DNA of 50,476 nt, taken from contig JAJJBE010000061.1 in assembly GCA_020996635.1 (NCBI GenBank), positions 1-50,476 of the forward strand, in the 5' to 3' direction. This DNA comes from Bathymodiolus brooksi methanotrophic gill symbiont. GTDB lineage: Bacteria; Pseudomonadota; Gammaproteobacteria; Methylococcales; Methylomonadaceae. Numbering within the stretch: position 1 is the first letter of the stretch; every line of letters starts with the position of its first letter. The translations under genes were made by a program, and so were the position numbers. Positions 27,562 to 36,392 of the stretch are shown piece after piece. Below the pieces are notes generated by a model. That model was not told the origin of the DNA, searched no databases, and saw nothing but the letters and a program-made list of their open reading frames with translations.

Positions 27562-27855
27562 ATGCAAGTTAGCATAACAGGTCATCATGTTGATGTAACA
27601 GAAGCAATGAAACAACACGTGGAAGAAAAAGTTGGCAAATTAAAACGTCATTTTGATAACGTTGTTGATGTTCATGTGATTTTAACAGTGGAAAAATTAG
27701 AGCAAAAAGCAGAAGCAACTGTACAAATTAGTGGTGCAAAGTTATTTGCAGAAGACACACAAGAAGACATGTATGTCGCTATTGACCATATGATTGATAA
27801 ATTAGACCGCCAAGTTATTAAGCATAAAGAAAAAGCACAGGCTCACAGAGCATAG
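27562..27855 (+). CDS. hpf: Ribosome hibernation promoting factor, short form
   Basis: A 97-residue protein of the HPF/YfiA family: MQVSITGHHVDVTEAMKQHV, then KLKRHFDNVVDVHVILTV and VQISGAKLFAEDTQEDMYVA. The short form lacks the C-terminal dimerising domain of long HPF. It binds the 30S subunit and supports 100S ribosome dimers in slow growth. It has a GGAGAAGG ribosome-binding site and follows rpoN as in E. coli; ptsN, usually next, is absent here. Confidence 0.95.
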   Translation: MQVSITGHHVDVTEAMKQHVEEKVGKLKRHFDNVVDVHVILTVEKLEQKAEATVQISGAKLFAEDTQEDMYVAIDHMIDKLDRQVIKHKEKAQAHRA

Positions 27856-27932
27856 TGGTTTAAGTCGCCTGAGTATTATTTATATAAAATCAGGCGGCCT
27901 ATTACATGTTTAAAAATTAATAAATGATAGGT

Positions 27933-27983
27933 CTTGTAAGTATTTTTTTTAAGAAATTTAGAACGCATACTTACAAGGTTTTT
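27933..27983 (+). promoter_or_regulatory. Hairpin with T tract in the mgtE leader (possible attenuator)
   Basis: CTTGTAAGTAT (27933-27943) pairs perfectly with ATACTTACAAG (27967-27977), with a 23-base loop and a following GTTTTT. It ends about 35 bases before the mgtE start. A weaker stem (CGCCTGA/TCAGGCG, 27866-27896) lies upstream. This is either the hpf terminator or an mgtE leader control element. The canonical M-box was not recognised. Confidence 0.5.
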
Positions 27984-28017
27984 AAAGGCTTAGTTAAATT
28001 GTAACAAAAGGATGAAT

Positions 28018-29367
28018 ATGTCAACAATCATAGCGCAAGAGCAATCAGATCTACATTTGCAACAAATTATGAGTGACCTCGATAATAATGCGCTTTATGA
28101 CGCAAGAGGGCATTTGCAGGGTTTACATCCAGCAGAGATTGCATTATTACTGAGCTCGTTACCGATTGATTATCGAAACCAGATTTGGGGAATTATCGCG
28201 CCGGAAATGATGGGTTCTGTGTTAGTTATTTTACAAGGTGAAGTACGCACAGGGTTGATAGAGCAAGCAACAGCGCAAAACTTAATTGATGCCACCAGTG
28301 AATTAGATATTAATGATCTAGCTGTTTTAGTAGGTGATTTCCCAGCCTTTGTGCGGGAAAAGGTGTTAGAGAAAAAAGGCGATAGCCGACTAGAGACTGC
28401 TTTAACCTATGATGGGCGAACCGCTGCTGGAGTAATGGACATAAATGTCTTAACTATTCAAGCGGATTTAACGGTTGAAGCTGTTTTACAGTTTCTTCGA
28501 GAGCAGCCAAAAATAGCAGCTAATATGGATAGTTTAGTTGTTGTTGATGAAGATAATAAATACCGAGGCATGGTACATTTACCAACCTTGCTTACTAGTG
28601 ATATACATATTGTTGTTTCATCCATTATGGAGTTAGATAAGGCAATTGCTTTGAATATGGCGGTTGCAGATGTGGCACTATTATTTGAGCAGCGCGATAT
28701 TTTATCTGCTGCGGTTATTGATGAGCACGGTGTCGTAAAAGGTCGTGTTACGATTGATGATGTGCTTGATATTGTAAGGGATGAAGCGGAGCATGTGGTA
28801 TTAAGTTCCGCAGGGCTCGATGAAGAACATGATTTATTCTCACCTGTTTTGGTGAGTGCAAGACGACGAGCTGTTTGGTTGGGTGTCAATCTTTTTACTG
28901 CCTTTTTGGCATCATGGGTCATAGGTTTGTTTGAAGCGACCATTGCTGAAATTGTTGCCTTAGCTGTTTTAATGCCCATTGTAGCCAGTATGGGCGGGAT
29001 TGCAGGAAGCCAGACTCTTACATTGGTAATTCGAGGCTTAGCATTGCACCAAATTAGTCCATCAAATTCCATGAAATTCTTGGGTAAGGAAATAGCTATT
29101 GGAGCGGTTAACGGTGTTGTTTGGTCTATTGTGGTCGCAACGCTTGCTTCGTTATGGTTTTCAAGCTGGGGTTTAGGCTTAATGTTGGGTGGTGCAATGA
29201 TTATTAATTTATGTTGCGCATCTTTAGCCGGTGTATTAATTCCATTATTTTTACAGAAAAAAGGTATTGATCCTGCGTTAGCGGGTGGAGTGCTGCTGAC
29301 AACCGTCACAGATGTTATCGGTTTTATGTCATTCTTAGGACTGGCGACTATCTTTTTAACTAACTAA
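28018..29367 (+). CDS. mgtE: Magnesium transporter MgtE
   Basis: About 449 residues. I chose ATG 28018 because AAAAGG lies six bases upstream (an ATG at 28012 is too close to it). Layout: N-terminal superhelical domain (residues 10-125), two CBS domains (about 130-255; VMDINVLTIQADLTVEAVLQ), and five membrane helices from about residue 285. These include the pore motif region PIVASMGGIAGSQTLTLVIR and C-terminal TTVTDVIGFMSFLGLA. It is a gated Mg2+ channel that closes when cytosolic Mg2+ binds the N and CBS domains. The next gene starts 27 bases after its stop codon. Confidence 0.95.
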   Translation: MSTIIAQEQSDLHLQQIMSDLDNNALYDARGHLQGLHPAEIALLLSSLPIDYRNQIWGIIAPEMMGSVLVILQGEVRTGLIEQATAQNLIDATSELDINDLAVLVGDFPAFVREKVLEKKGDSRLETALTYDGRTAAGVMDINVLTIQADLTVEAVLQFLREQPKIAANMDSLVVVDEDNKYRGMVHLPTLLTSDIHIVVSSIMELDKAIALNMAVADVALLFEQRDILSAAVIDEHGVVKGRVTIDDVLDIVRDEAEHVVLSSAGLDEEHDLFSPVLVSARRRAVWLGVNLFTAFLASWVIGLFEATIAEIVALAVLMPIVASMGGIAGSQTLTLVIRGLALHQISPSNSMKFLGKEIAIGAVNGVVWSIVVATLASLWFSSWGLGLMLGGAMIINLCCASLAGVLIPLFLQKKGIDPALAGGVLLTTVTDVIGFMSFLGLATIFLTN

Positions 29368-29394
29368 ATTAATGTAGTACAGAGAGGAATAAAA

Positions 29395-29748
29395 ATGACA
29401 ATTAAAAAAGCACCTTTAGCGATTGCAGTAGGAACAACTTTATTGGGTGGCTTAGCGGCAACTAGTGCTAATGCAGAAATGAATGCTGATTTAGGCTTAG
29501 TAAATAATCCTTTCTCTTTAAATGAAATGGATAGCGGTTATATGCAGCTAGCAAAATCGGATTCTAAAAAGAGTGCGGTAAAAATGCAAGATGGCGCATG
29601 TGGAGAAGGTAAGTGTGGCGCTAGCATGATGCCTAAAGGCGCTTTAGAGAAAACAGTAGAAGGCAAGTGCGCAGGAAATAAACCGATGCCTAATGCTAAA
29701 AAAGGCATGACAAAGGGTGATGAAGGCAAGTGCGGTAATAATATGTAG
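29395..29748 (+). CDS. Small secreted EGKC-motif protein, HvfA-like metallophore precursor candidate
   Basis: A 117-residue protein with a signal peptide (LGGLAATSANA, cleavage near 27), a NPFSLNEMDSGYMQLA segment and a Lys/Gly/Met-rich tail. The tail has three EGKC motifs: GACGEGKCG, TVEGKCAG and DEGKCGNN. This layout closely resembles HvfA-type peptides, in which EGKCG cysteines are modified by DUF692 (MNIO) enzymes to bind copper. No HvfB/HvfC-like partner gene is in this window. The good ribosome-binding site (AGAGAGGAA) and the 27-base gap suggest co-transcription with mgtE. In a methanotroph, copper handling would be a sensible role. If not modified, it may be a simple Cys-rich secreted metal buffer. 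Confidence 0.72.
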   Translation: MTIKKAPLAIAVGTTLLGGLAATSANAEMNADLGLVNNPFSLNEMDSGYMQLAKSDSKKSAVKMQDGACGEGKCGASMMPKGALEKTVEGKCAGNKPMPNAKKGMTKGDEGKCGNNM

Positions 29749-29787
29749 TGTTAATTTGGCTGATTCAGTCTAAATTGGTACTTTTTT

Positions 29788-29833
29788 AAAGCTCCTAAGT
29801 TGCAATATTTATTGACAATTTAGGGGCTTTTTT
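29788..29833 (+). terminator. Terminator after the EGKC-motif gene
   Basis: A 15-bp stem with G-U pairs (29788-29802 with 29816-29830) ends in a T run (TTTTTT). Confidence 0.8.
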
Positions 29834-30043
29834 ATTGCTCAAAATTTAGTTGCAAGCAATGCGGATGAGGGAACTTTTAGTATTAGTAAAATCATATATT
29901 CCTAAGCTATAATTTACATTAACAAATAAAAATAAAGAATTGATAGATATTATTTTTTTTATAGGTAATTTGACTGTTATTTTATGGCTTAAAAAATTAC
30001 CTAAGCTATTGTAGGGAAAAGAAAATTTAATCTAGCTACTGCC
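29834..30043. other. AT-rich intergenic stretch before the dcw promoter
   Basis: No gene is visible. A TATAAT occurs at 29908-29913 without a convincing -35. The rest is AT-rich spacer. Confidence 0.4.
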
Positions 30044-30072
30044 TTGACTAAAAAATTTAAGGGAATTATTAT
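30044..30072 (+). promoter_or_regulatory. Sigma-70 promoter of the dcw cluster
   Basis: TTGACT (30044-30049) and TATTAT (30067-30072) are separated by exactly 17 bases, placing the start of transcription near 30079, just before the MraZ-type repeats. Confidence 0.65.
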
Positions 30073-30082
30073 TGTTCGTAAG

Positions 30083-30107
30083 TGGTGAAAAGTGGCGAAA
30101 AGTAGTT
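30083..30107 (+). promoter_or_regulatory. MraZ-type operator: 10-bp-spaced direct repeats
   Basis: TGGTG, TGGCG and a degenerate TAGTT occur at exact 10-base intervals (30083, 30093, 30103), separated by AAAAG-type spacers. MraZ binds such TGGxx repeats one helical turn apart upstream of its own gene, so autorepression is likely. Confidence 0.7.
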
Positions 30108-30144
30108 TTTTTTGGTGTTAATTGCAAGGTAAGGGAGGCGGAAA

Positions 30145-30612
30145 ATGTTTCGAGGTGTAACCGCCATTAATTTGGATGCGAAAGGTCGCTTTGCAATCCC
30201 TACCCGTTACCGAGAAGAACTCAATGAATGCTGTGATAACCAAATGGTTGTGACCATTGCGATTAATGAAAAGGGTGTTGGTGAGCCAGGTTGTTTGTGG
30301 TTGTACCCTCTAGCTCAATGGGAAGAATTAGAATTGTCTATCAGTAGGGCACCTGCAATGAACCCCATGGTGGGGAAATTGCGCCGTTTTGTGATTGGTA
30401 ATGCGACAGAAGCTGTTATGGATAAGCAAGGGCGCTTATTATTATCGGATAAATTAAGAGAATTTGCAGGGATGGATAAAAAAATGATGTTAGTTGGGCA
30501 GCTGAATAAATTTGAAATTTGGGATGAGGCTGCTTGGACGGCAAAAGAAAATGCATGGATGGGAAGTAGTGAAGGTGATGATTTAGCCATTCTAAATACT
30601 ATTTCATTTTAA
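30145..30612 (+). CDS. mraZ: Transcriptional regulator MraZ
   Basis: A 155-residue protein of two SpoVT/AbrB-like halves. The first begins FRGVTAINLDAKGRFAIPTR; the second has AVMDKQGRLLLSDKLREFAG. Each carries the DxKGR/DxQGR signature. MraZ forms a ring that binds repeats in the dcw promoter and represses the cluster. It is first in the operon and is followed after 8 bases by rsmH. Confidence 0.96.
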   Translation: MFRGVTAINLDAKGRFAIPTRYREELNECCDNQMVVTIAINEKGVGEPGCLWLYPLAQWEELELSISRAPAMNPMVGKLRRFVIGNATEAVMDKQGRLLLSDKLREFAGMDKKMMLVGQLNKFEIWDEAAWTAKENAWMGSSEGDDLAILNTISF

Positions 30613-30620
30613 GGGTTTAA

Positions 30621-31547
30621 ATGATGCATTTACCCGTACTTTATAATGAAGCATTACGTGAATTAAAGATAAAACCTGATGGTATTTATGTTGATTGTAC
30701 CTTTGGGCGCGGCGGACATAGTAATGGCATACTTCAGCAGTTAGGGCCTGAAGGAAAATTGCTGTCCTTAGATAGAGATATCACAGCTATTGAATCTGAT
30801 CTTGCGCAAGAGATGTTGCAAGATTCTCGATTTGAGTTAGAGCACTGTTGTTTTTCGCAATTGCAAGAGGTAGTAGAGCAGCGCGGCTGGCAAGCTAAAG
30901 TGGATGGCATATTAATGGATTTTGGTGTTTCTTCACCTCAATTAGATGATGCGGATCGTGGCTTTAGTTTTATGCGTGATGGGCCGTTAGATATGCGTAT
31001 GGATCGTACGACTGGATTATCAGCAGCTGAATGGTTGGCAGTAGTTCCTGAGGATGAGCTAGTGCAAGTGCTGTTTGATTATGGTGAAGAAAAATTTGCA
31101 AGACGTATAGCAAATGCTGTTGTTACCCAGCGTCTAGAGTCAAAGCTAGAAACAACTAAACAGTTTTCTGATTTAGTCGTAGCGGCTATCCCTTATAAAG
31201 AAAAGCATAAACCCCCCGCGACTCGTAGTTTTCAAGCGGTAAGAATTGCAGTAAACCATGAGTTAGATGAAATTAAAGCGGTATTGGAGCAGGCAGTCAA
31301 TGTTTTAAATATTGAAGGTAGAATGGCCGTCATTTCATTTCATTCCTTAGAAGATAGAATTGCTAAACGCTTTATTCGAGATGAGTCGCGAGGTCGATAT
31401 ACTGATTCAAAATTACCAATATTGGCAGAGCAAGAAGTTTTATTGCGGTTAAAAAAATGTGGCAAAACAATTAAAGCGGGAAGAAAGGAGCTAGAAGAGA
31501 ATCCAAGAGCGCGTAGTGCTGTTATGCGCGTGGCAGAGCGCAGATAG
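30621..31547 (+). CDS. rsmH: 16S rRNA (cytosine-1402-N4)-methyltransferase
   Basis: A 308-residue SAM-dependent methyltransferase. The SAM-binding motif is YVDCTFGRGGHSNGIL, a substrate region is MDFGVSSPQLDDADRGFSFM, and the C-terminus contains SFHSLEDRIAKRFIRD. It N4-methylates C1402 of 16S rRNA, the same nucleotide modified by RsmI, also encoded in this window. Start is ATG 30621 or the next codon, ATG 30624, both after AAGGG. Confidence 0.96.
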   Translation: MMHLPVLYNEALRELKIKPDGIYVDCTFGRGGHSNGILQQLGPEGKLLSLDRDITAIESDLAQEMLQDSRFELEHCCFSQLQEVVEQRGWQAKVDGILMDFGVSSPQLDDADRGFSFMRDGPLDMRMDRTTGLSAAEWLAVVPEDELVQVLFDYGEEKFARRIANAVVTQRLESKLETTKQFSDLVVAAIPYKEKHKPPATRSFQAVRIAVNHELDEIKAVLEQAVNVLNIEGRMAVISFHSLEDRIAKRFIRDESRGRYTDSKLPILAEQEVLLRLKKCGKTIKAGRKELEENPRARSAVMRVAERR

Positions 31548-31552
31548 ATTGG

Positions 31553-31816
31553 ATGGAAAAGCTGTTAATACCTTTTTTACTTCTTATTGTAATGCTTTCA
31601 GGATTAAATGTTATTTATAGCAAGTATGAATCACGGAAGGCATTTATTGAGATACAAAAAGCAGAGCAAGCTTTAGATCAACTGGAAGTGAGTTGGGAGC
31701 GTTTAACTTTAGAAGAAAAAATGATGTCAGGGCACAATCGAGTAGAGCAAATTGCTCGTAAGAAAATGAAATTAATTTTCTTGGATCGAAAAGCGATTGT
31801 GTATATAAAGCTGTAA
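31553..31816 (+). CDS. ftsL: Cell division protein FtsL
   Basis: An 87-residue bitopic protein with a membrane helix at about residues 4-20 (LIPFLLLIVMLSGLNVIYS) and a periplasmic coiled coil (IQKAEQALDQLEVSWERLTL). FtsL pairs with FtsB and FtsQ and regulates FtsWI. FtsL sequences are poorly conserved; the call rests on size, topology and position between rsmH and ftsI. Confidence 0.9.
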   Translation: MEKLLIPFLLLIVMLSGLNVIYSKYESRKAFIEIQKAEQALDQLEVSWERLTLEEKMMSGHNRVEQIARKKMKLIFLDRKAIVYIKL

Positions 31817-31818
31817 TT

Positions 31819-33576
31819 ATGCTGAAGCCAAAGGTAAAACAACAAAACTTTTCAGCAAGAAGAAAGTGGCTGTATTTTATAATGATTTCAGCCATGCTGG
31901 GACTCATTGGTAGGGCTGTGCATTTACAAGTATTTGATAAGGATTTTTTGCAGAAGCAAGCAAGAAATCGACATATTAGTAAAGTTAAAATCTCTGCGTA
32001 TAGAGGGCAGATTAAAGATAAAAATGGAGAGAGTTTAGCTGTCAGCGCACCTGTCGAGTCAATTTGGGTTAATCCTCAATATTGTTCTTTTTCTAAGTCA
32101 GAAAAAGAGACATGGGCGACAAAAAAAATTAAACAAAATTGTGCAAGATTAAATAAAGCGACAAAAAGAAAGGTTGCACAAATTTTAGGAATAGCAAATA
32201 AAAAAGTAGAGCGAGCATTTAATGTCAATAGCAAGCGGAAGTTTGTTTACTTAAAGCGTCGGGTCCCCCCGAGTGTAACAAGAAAGATTAGGTCACTAAG
32301 CTTACCGGGTGTTGGGTTTATTAGAGAGTTTAAACGATTTTATCCAGCGGGTGAGGTGACGTCACATTTATTGGGTTTTACCGATATAGATGATAGGGGG
32401 CAGGAAGGCCTAGAGCTAATGTATGACAGTCAGATCAATGGTATATCAGGTAGTAAATTAGTCATACGTGATGGTAAGCGGCGCGTTATTGAAGAGCAGA
32501 ATATTGAAAGTATTAAAGAGCCAGAAGCTGGACAAGATATAGAATTAAGTATTGATCAGCGTTTACAGTATTTGGCGTATAGAGAGTTAAAAGCGGGAGT
32601 GGTTCGGCATAAAGCAAAATCAGCTTCATTGGTGATTTTGGAAGCAAAAACAGGGAATATATTGGCGGTTGTTAATCAGCCTTCATTTAACCCCAATACA
32701 CGAAGACATTTAACGATAGATCGTTACAGAAATAGAGCAATCACAGACCTTTTTGAGCCGGGTTCAACAATGAAACCTTTAGTTGTAGCGGCAGCATTGG
32801 ATGGTGGGTTTATTAAGCGTAGGCAGTTGTATTCAACCAAAGATTACAAAATTGGTCGTAACTGGGTGCGAGATGGACATAAGTATGGCCTTTTAAGTTT
32901 AAGTAATGTGCTTAAAAAATCGAGTAATGTTGCTGCAAGTAAAATTGCTTTAGCTATGCCGGCAGATTATTTTTGGCGTTTTTATCATGATTTAGGTTTT
33001 GGGGTATCAGCAGCCGTTGGTTTTCCTGGAGAAGCGAGTGGTGTTTTGCCTGAATATGATGGTTGGAGTAAGTTTGAGCATGCGACTTTATCATTTGGCT
33101 ATCGTGTGTCCATGTCGGTTTTGCAGTTAGCTAGGTCTTATACGGCTTTAGCGGATGACGGATTATTGCATTCAGTCAGCTTACTGAAGCGAGAAAAAGA
33201 TGAATATGCAGTACGGGTGTTGTCGGCTAAGACAGCTAAATCGGTACGAAGAATGATTGAAAAAGTAGTTCATAAGGGTGGCACCGCTTATCAAGCAAGA
33301 ATAAATGGTTATCGAGTTGCTGGTAAAACCGGCACGGTAAAAAAAGCAACTAAAGGTGGTTATGGGAATGAATATCTTTCCATTTTTATCGGTATGGCAC
33401 CAGCAAGTAACCCAGAATTGGTTATTGCTGTATTGGTTGATTCGCCGCAAGCGGGGCAGTATTACGGTGGGCAGGTTGCTGCTCCTATTTTTTCTAAAGT
33501 AATGGCGGGTGCATTAAGAGTTTTAAATGTAGCGCCAGACGAAGAGAAAACTATGTCTGTATTACTAAAGAAATAA
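31819..33576 (+). CDS. ftsI: Septal peptidoglycan transpeptidase FtsI (PBP3)
   Basis: A 585-residue class B penicillin-binding protein. An N-terminal membrane helix (about 16-38) is followed by a basic, Lys-rich pedestal domain and the transpeptidase domain. Active-site motifs are SxxK (FEPGSTMKPL; Ser316, Lys319), SxN (KKSSNVAASK) and KTG (VAGKTGTVKK). It cross-links septal peptidoglycan together with FtsW. The region around residues 85-130 is rich in Lys. Confidence 0.96.
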   Translation: MLKPKVKQQNFSARRKWLYFIMISAMLGLIGRAVHLQVFDKDFLQKQARNRHISKVKISAYRGQIKDKNGESLAVSAPVESIWVNPQYCSFSKSEKETWATKKIKQNCARLNKATKRKVAQILGIANKKVERAFNVNSKRKFVYLKRRVPPSVTRKIRSLSLPGVGFIREFKRFYPAGEVTSHLLGFTDIDDRGQEGLELMYDSQINGISGSKLVIRDGKRRVIEEQNIESIKEPEAGQDIELSIDQRLQYLAYRELKAGVVRHKAKSASLVILEAKTGNILAVVNQPSFNPNTRRHLTIDRYRNRAITDLFEPGSTMKPLVVAAALDGGFIKRRQLYSTKDYKIGRNWVRDGHKYGLLSLSNVLKKSSNVAASKIALAMPADYFWRFYHDLGFGVSAAVGFPGEASGVLPEYDGWSKFEHATLSFGYRVSMSVLQLARSYTALADDGLLHSVSLLKREKDEYAVRVLSAKTAKSVRRMIEKVVHKGGTAYQARINGYRVAGKTGTVKKATKGGYGNEYLSIFIGMAPASNPELVIAVLVDSPQAGQYYGGQVAAPIFSKVMAGALRVLNVAPDEEKTMSVLLKK

Positions 33577-33580
33577 TTTT

Positions 33581-35029
33581 ATGTTATTAGCAGAATTATT
33601 AGAAAATTTAGCGGATGTTAAAAATGATATTGAGTTTTCTCAGATTGAATTAGATAGCCGAAACATAAAAAAAGGTGATGTTTTTTTTGCTGTTGTAGGG
33701 CATCAGCAGCATGGAATGCAATATGCCGAGGCAGTTATTGAGCAAGGTGCAGTAGCAATTGTTTATGACCCTGCACATGAAGGGCAGGTAATAGCGAGTG
33801 AATTAAATTTTAAGAATTTAATTGCTATTGGCGACTTAAGTGAAAAATTAGGTGAAATTGCAGGTCGATTTTATGTAAGGCCAACAGAGCAGTTAAATGT
33901 AATAGGTATTACAGGAACCAACGGAAAAACATCATGTAGCCAGTTTTTAGCTCAGATGATGGTATCCACTGCAGTGATAGGAACATTAGGTTCGGGGTTA
34001 TACGGTGATTTACAAACATCGAATAATACAACACCAAATGCGTTTGATTTACAAAAGCTTTTAGCTGGGTTTGTTCGGCAAGGCGTGAAAAATGTTGCAA
34101 TGGAAGTTTCATCACATGGTTTAGAGCAAGGTAGAGTCAAGGCGGTAAATTTTTCAGCCGCGGTATTTAATAATTTAAGTCGTGATCACTTAGATTATCA
34201 CGGCAATATGGAAAATTATTTCCAAGCTAAGAAGCAGCTATTTAAATGGCCAAGTTTGCAGTTTGTGGTATTAAATGCGGATGATGAATATTCAAAGCGG
34301 ATTAAATTTGAATTGAATGCAAGGGTTCAAGTATTAAGTTATAGCCTAAGTAATGGGAGTAATGAGGATTTAGTTGCAATAAATATTCGATATACAGCGC
34401 AAGGAATTAGCTGTGATGTGCTATGGAAAAAGCAATGTGAAGCATTAAATGTTGCTTTATTAGGTGAGTTTAATTTGCAAAATATATTGGCGGCAATGGC
34501 TGTTTTATTAATGCAAGGATACTCACTTTTTGAAAGTGCTTTAGCCGCAAGTAAAGTGCAGCCGATTATTGGCAGAATGGAATGTTTTAAAGCTAAAAAT
34601 GAAGCCTTGATTGTCGTGGACTATGCGCATACACCGGATGCCTTAAAAAAGGTATTAATGACTTTAAGACAGCACTGTAAAAAACAGTTAAAAGTGGTTT
34701 TTGGTTGTGGTGGTAATCGAGATATCGGTAAGCGAGGGCAAATGGGGCATATTGCGGAACAGTTGGCGGATGACATTATTGTTACCGATGATAATCCTCG
34801 GTTTGAAGATAGTCAGTCGATTATTGATGCAATCGTAACGGGTTTAGATGAACAAAAAATAAGCTGTATTGCTGATAGGGAAACGGCAATTAGGCAAGCC
34901 ATAGCAAGCTCTGAAAAGGGTGATATTGTATTGATTGCAGGCAAAGGGCATGAGGAATACCAAGAGGTTAATGGTATTAAAACAACGTTTAGTGATAGGG
35001 CTTTAGTGCAGGAAATAATAAATAGATGA
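33581..35029 (+). CDS. murE: UDP-MurNAc-L-Ala-D-Glu:meso-diaminopimelate ligase
   Basis: A 482-residue Mur ligase with ATP-binding loop VIGITGTNGKTSCSQFLA and the substrate motif VTDDNPRFED. The DNPR sequence selects meso-diaminopimelate rather than lysine, which indicates Gram-negative-type peptidoglycan. It adds the third residue of the stem peptide. It overlaps murF by 4 bases (ATGA). Confidence 0.96.
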   Translation: MLLAELLENLADVKNDIEFSQIELDSRNIKKGDVFFAVVGHQQHGMQYAEAVIEQGAVAIVYDPAHEGQVIASELNFKNLIAIGDLSEKLGEIAGRFYVRPTEQLNVIGITGTNGKTSCSQFLAQMMVSTAVIGTLGSGLYGDLQTSNNTTPNAFDLQKLLAGFVRQGVKNVAMEVSSHGLEQGRVKAVNFSAAVFNNLSRDHLDYHGNMENYFQAKKQLFKWPSLQFVVLNADDEYSKRIKFELNARVQVLSYSLSNGSNEDLVAINIRYTAQGISCDVLWKKQCEALNVALLGEFNLQNILAAMAVLLMQGYSLFESALAASKVQPIIGRMECFKAKNEALIVVDYAHTPDALKKVLMTLRQHCKKQLKVVFGCGGNRDIGKRGQMGHIAEQLADDIIVTDDNPRFEDSQSIIDAIVTGLDEQKISCIADRETAIRQAIASSEKGDIVLIAGKGHEEYQEVNGIKTTFSDRALVQEIINR

Positions 35030-36390
35030 TAGATCTTACGTTACATGAAATTAGCAAACTAGTGAACGGTGGGCTGTATGGTACTGACAAAGTGATAAGT
35101 AATGTCAGTATTGATACACGCAAACTTTCAGAGCATGCGTTATATGTAGCGATTAAAGGGGATCTTTTTGATGGGCATGATTTTATTGAGCAAGCAGAAA
35201 AAGCAGGTGCAGCAGCATTGTTGCTTAGTCAGAAAGTGGACTCAGTATTACCGCAAATTGTAGTAACAGATACACGTATTGCATTAGCTGAGTTAGCCGG
35301 GGTGATAAGAGATAAAGCAGACGTTAAAGTCTGTGCTATTACAGGGAGTAATGGCAAGACAACAGTGAAAGAGATGGTTAACGTTATTTTAGCAGTGAAT
35401 TCATCGGTTTTAGCTACATTAGGGAATTTTAATAATGATATTGGTGTGCCTTTAACTTTACTTAGGTTAAAGCAAGAACATGAATTTTCAGTGATCGAAA
35501 TGGGGGCAAATCATGCAGATGAAATTGCTTATAGCTGTCACTATGCAAAACCAGATATTGCTGTTATCACGAATGCAGCAGAAGTACATATAGAAGGGTT
35601 TGGTTGTATTGAAGGAGTCGCATCGGCTAAGGCTGAAATTATTGAATCACTCTCTGATGAAGGTGTGGCTATTTTAAATATGGATGATGATTATTTTAAT
35701 TTATGGCGGGCGATTGCAGGACAAAGAGCTTGTATTTCTTTTGGTTTAAATAGCATGGCAGATGTGCGCGCTGAAAATATTAGTAGTGCAATAAAAAATG
35801 AGCAATTAATGAGTACATTTAATTTACTCATAAACCAGCAGAAAATATCGATTAATTTAGCCTTAGCAGGAGAGCATAATGTGAAAAATGTATTAGCTGC
35901 AAGTGCTGCCTGTACAGCGCTAGGGGTTGGTATAAAGCAAATAAAACAAGGATTAGAACAGCTTAATGCAGTAAAAGGGCGTATGCAGTTAAAAATTTCG
36001 GCTGAGGGCTATCAAGTGATTAATGATAGCTATAACGCTAACCCTGCTTCATTACAGGTTGCGCTGGATACAATGAAAGAAACGGGTAAAGAATTCTGGC
36101 TTGCATTAGGTGAGTTTGGTGAATTAGGGGCTGAAAGTTCGCAGCTACATACAGAGATGGGTTTGCAAATCAAGCAAGCGGGTGTACAGCGGTTATTTGC
36201 AATAGGTGATTTAACCAAGAATACGGTTGCAGCATTTGGTGACAAAGCGAGTCATTATGCAAAACAAGAGGATTTAATTGCTGCAATACAAGATGAAATA
36301 AATAGCAATGTCATGCTATTAGTAAAAGGTTCAAGATCTCAAAAGATGGAAGTTGTTGTAGATAGCTTAATAGGCAAGGTGAGAAATTAG
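35026..36390 (+). CDS. murF: UDP-MurNAc-tripeptide:D-Ala-D-Ala ligase
   Basis: A 454-residue Mur ligase with the ATP loop [20 protein letters not shown], the metal/nucleotide motif [20 protein letters not shown] and the C-terminal-domain motif [19 protein letters not shown] typical of MurF. It adds D-Ala-D-Ala to complete the pentapeptide. Its stop codon is followed after 2 bases by mraY. Confidence 0.96.
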   Translation: MIDLTLHEISKLVNGGLYGTDKVISNVSIDTRKLSEHALYVAIKGDLFDGHDFIEQAEKAGAAALLLSQKVDSVLPQIVVTDTRIALAELAGVIRDKADVKVCAITGSNGKTTVKEMVNVILAVNSSVLATLGNFNNDIGVPLTLLRLKQEHEFSVIEMGANHADEIAYSCHYAKPDIAVITNAAEVHIEGFGCIEGVASAKAEIIESLSDEGVAILNMDDDYFNLWRAIAGQRACISFGLNSMADVRAENISSAIKNEQLMSTFNLLINQQKISINLALAGEHNVKNVLAASAACTALGVGIKQIKQGLEQLNAVKGRMQLKISAEGYQVINDSYNANPASLQVALDTMKETGKEFWLALGEFGELGAESSQLHTEMGLQIKQAGVQRLFAIGDLTKNTVAAFGDKASHYAKQEDLIAAIQDEINSNVMLLVKGSRSQKMEVVVDSLIGKVRN

Positions 36391-36392
36391 AC

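Noticed and set aside
28458-29309. 283-codon minus-strand open frame opposite mgtE
   Set aside because: Low-complexity Ser/Thr/Pro-rich translation typical of an antisense shadow of a real gene; mgtE is clear on the plus strand.
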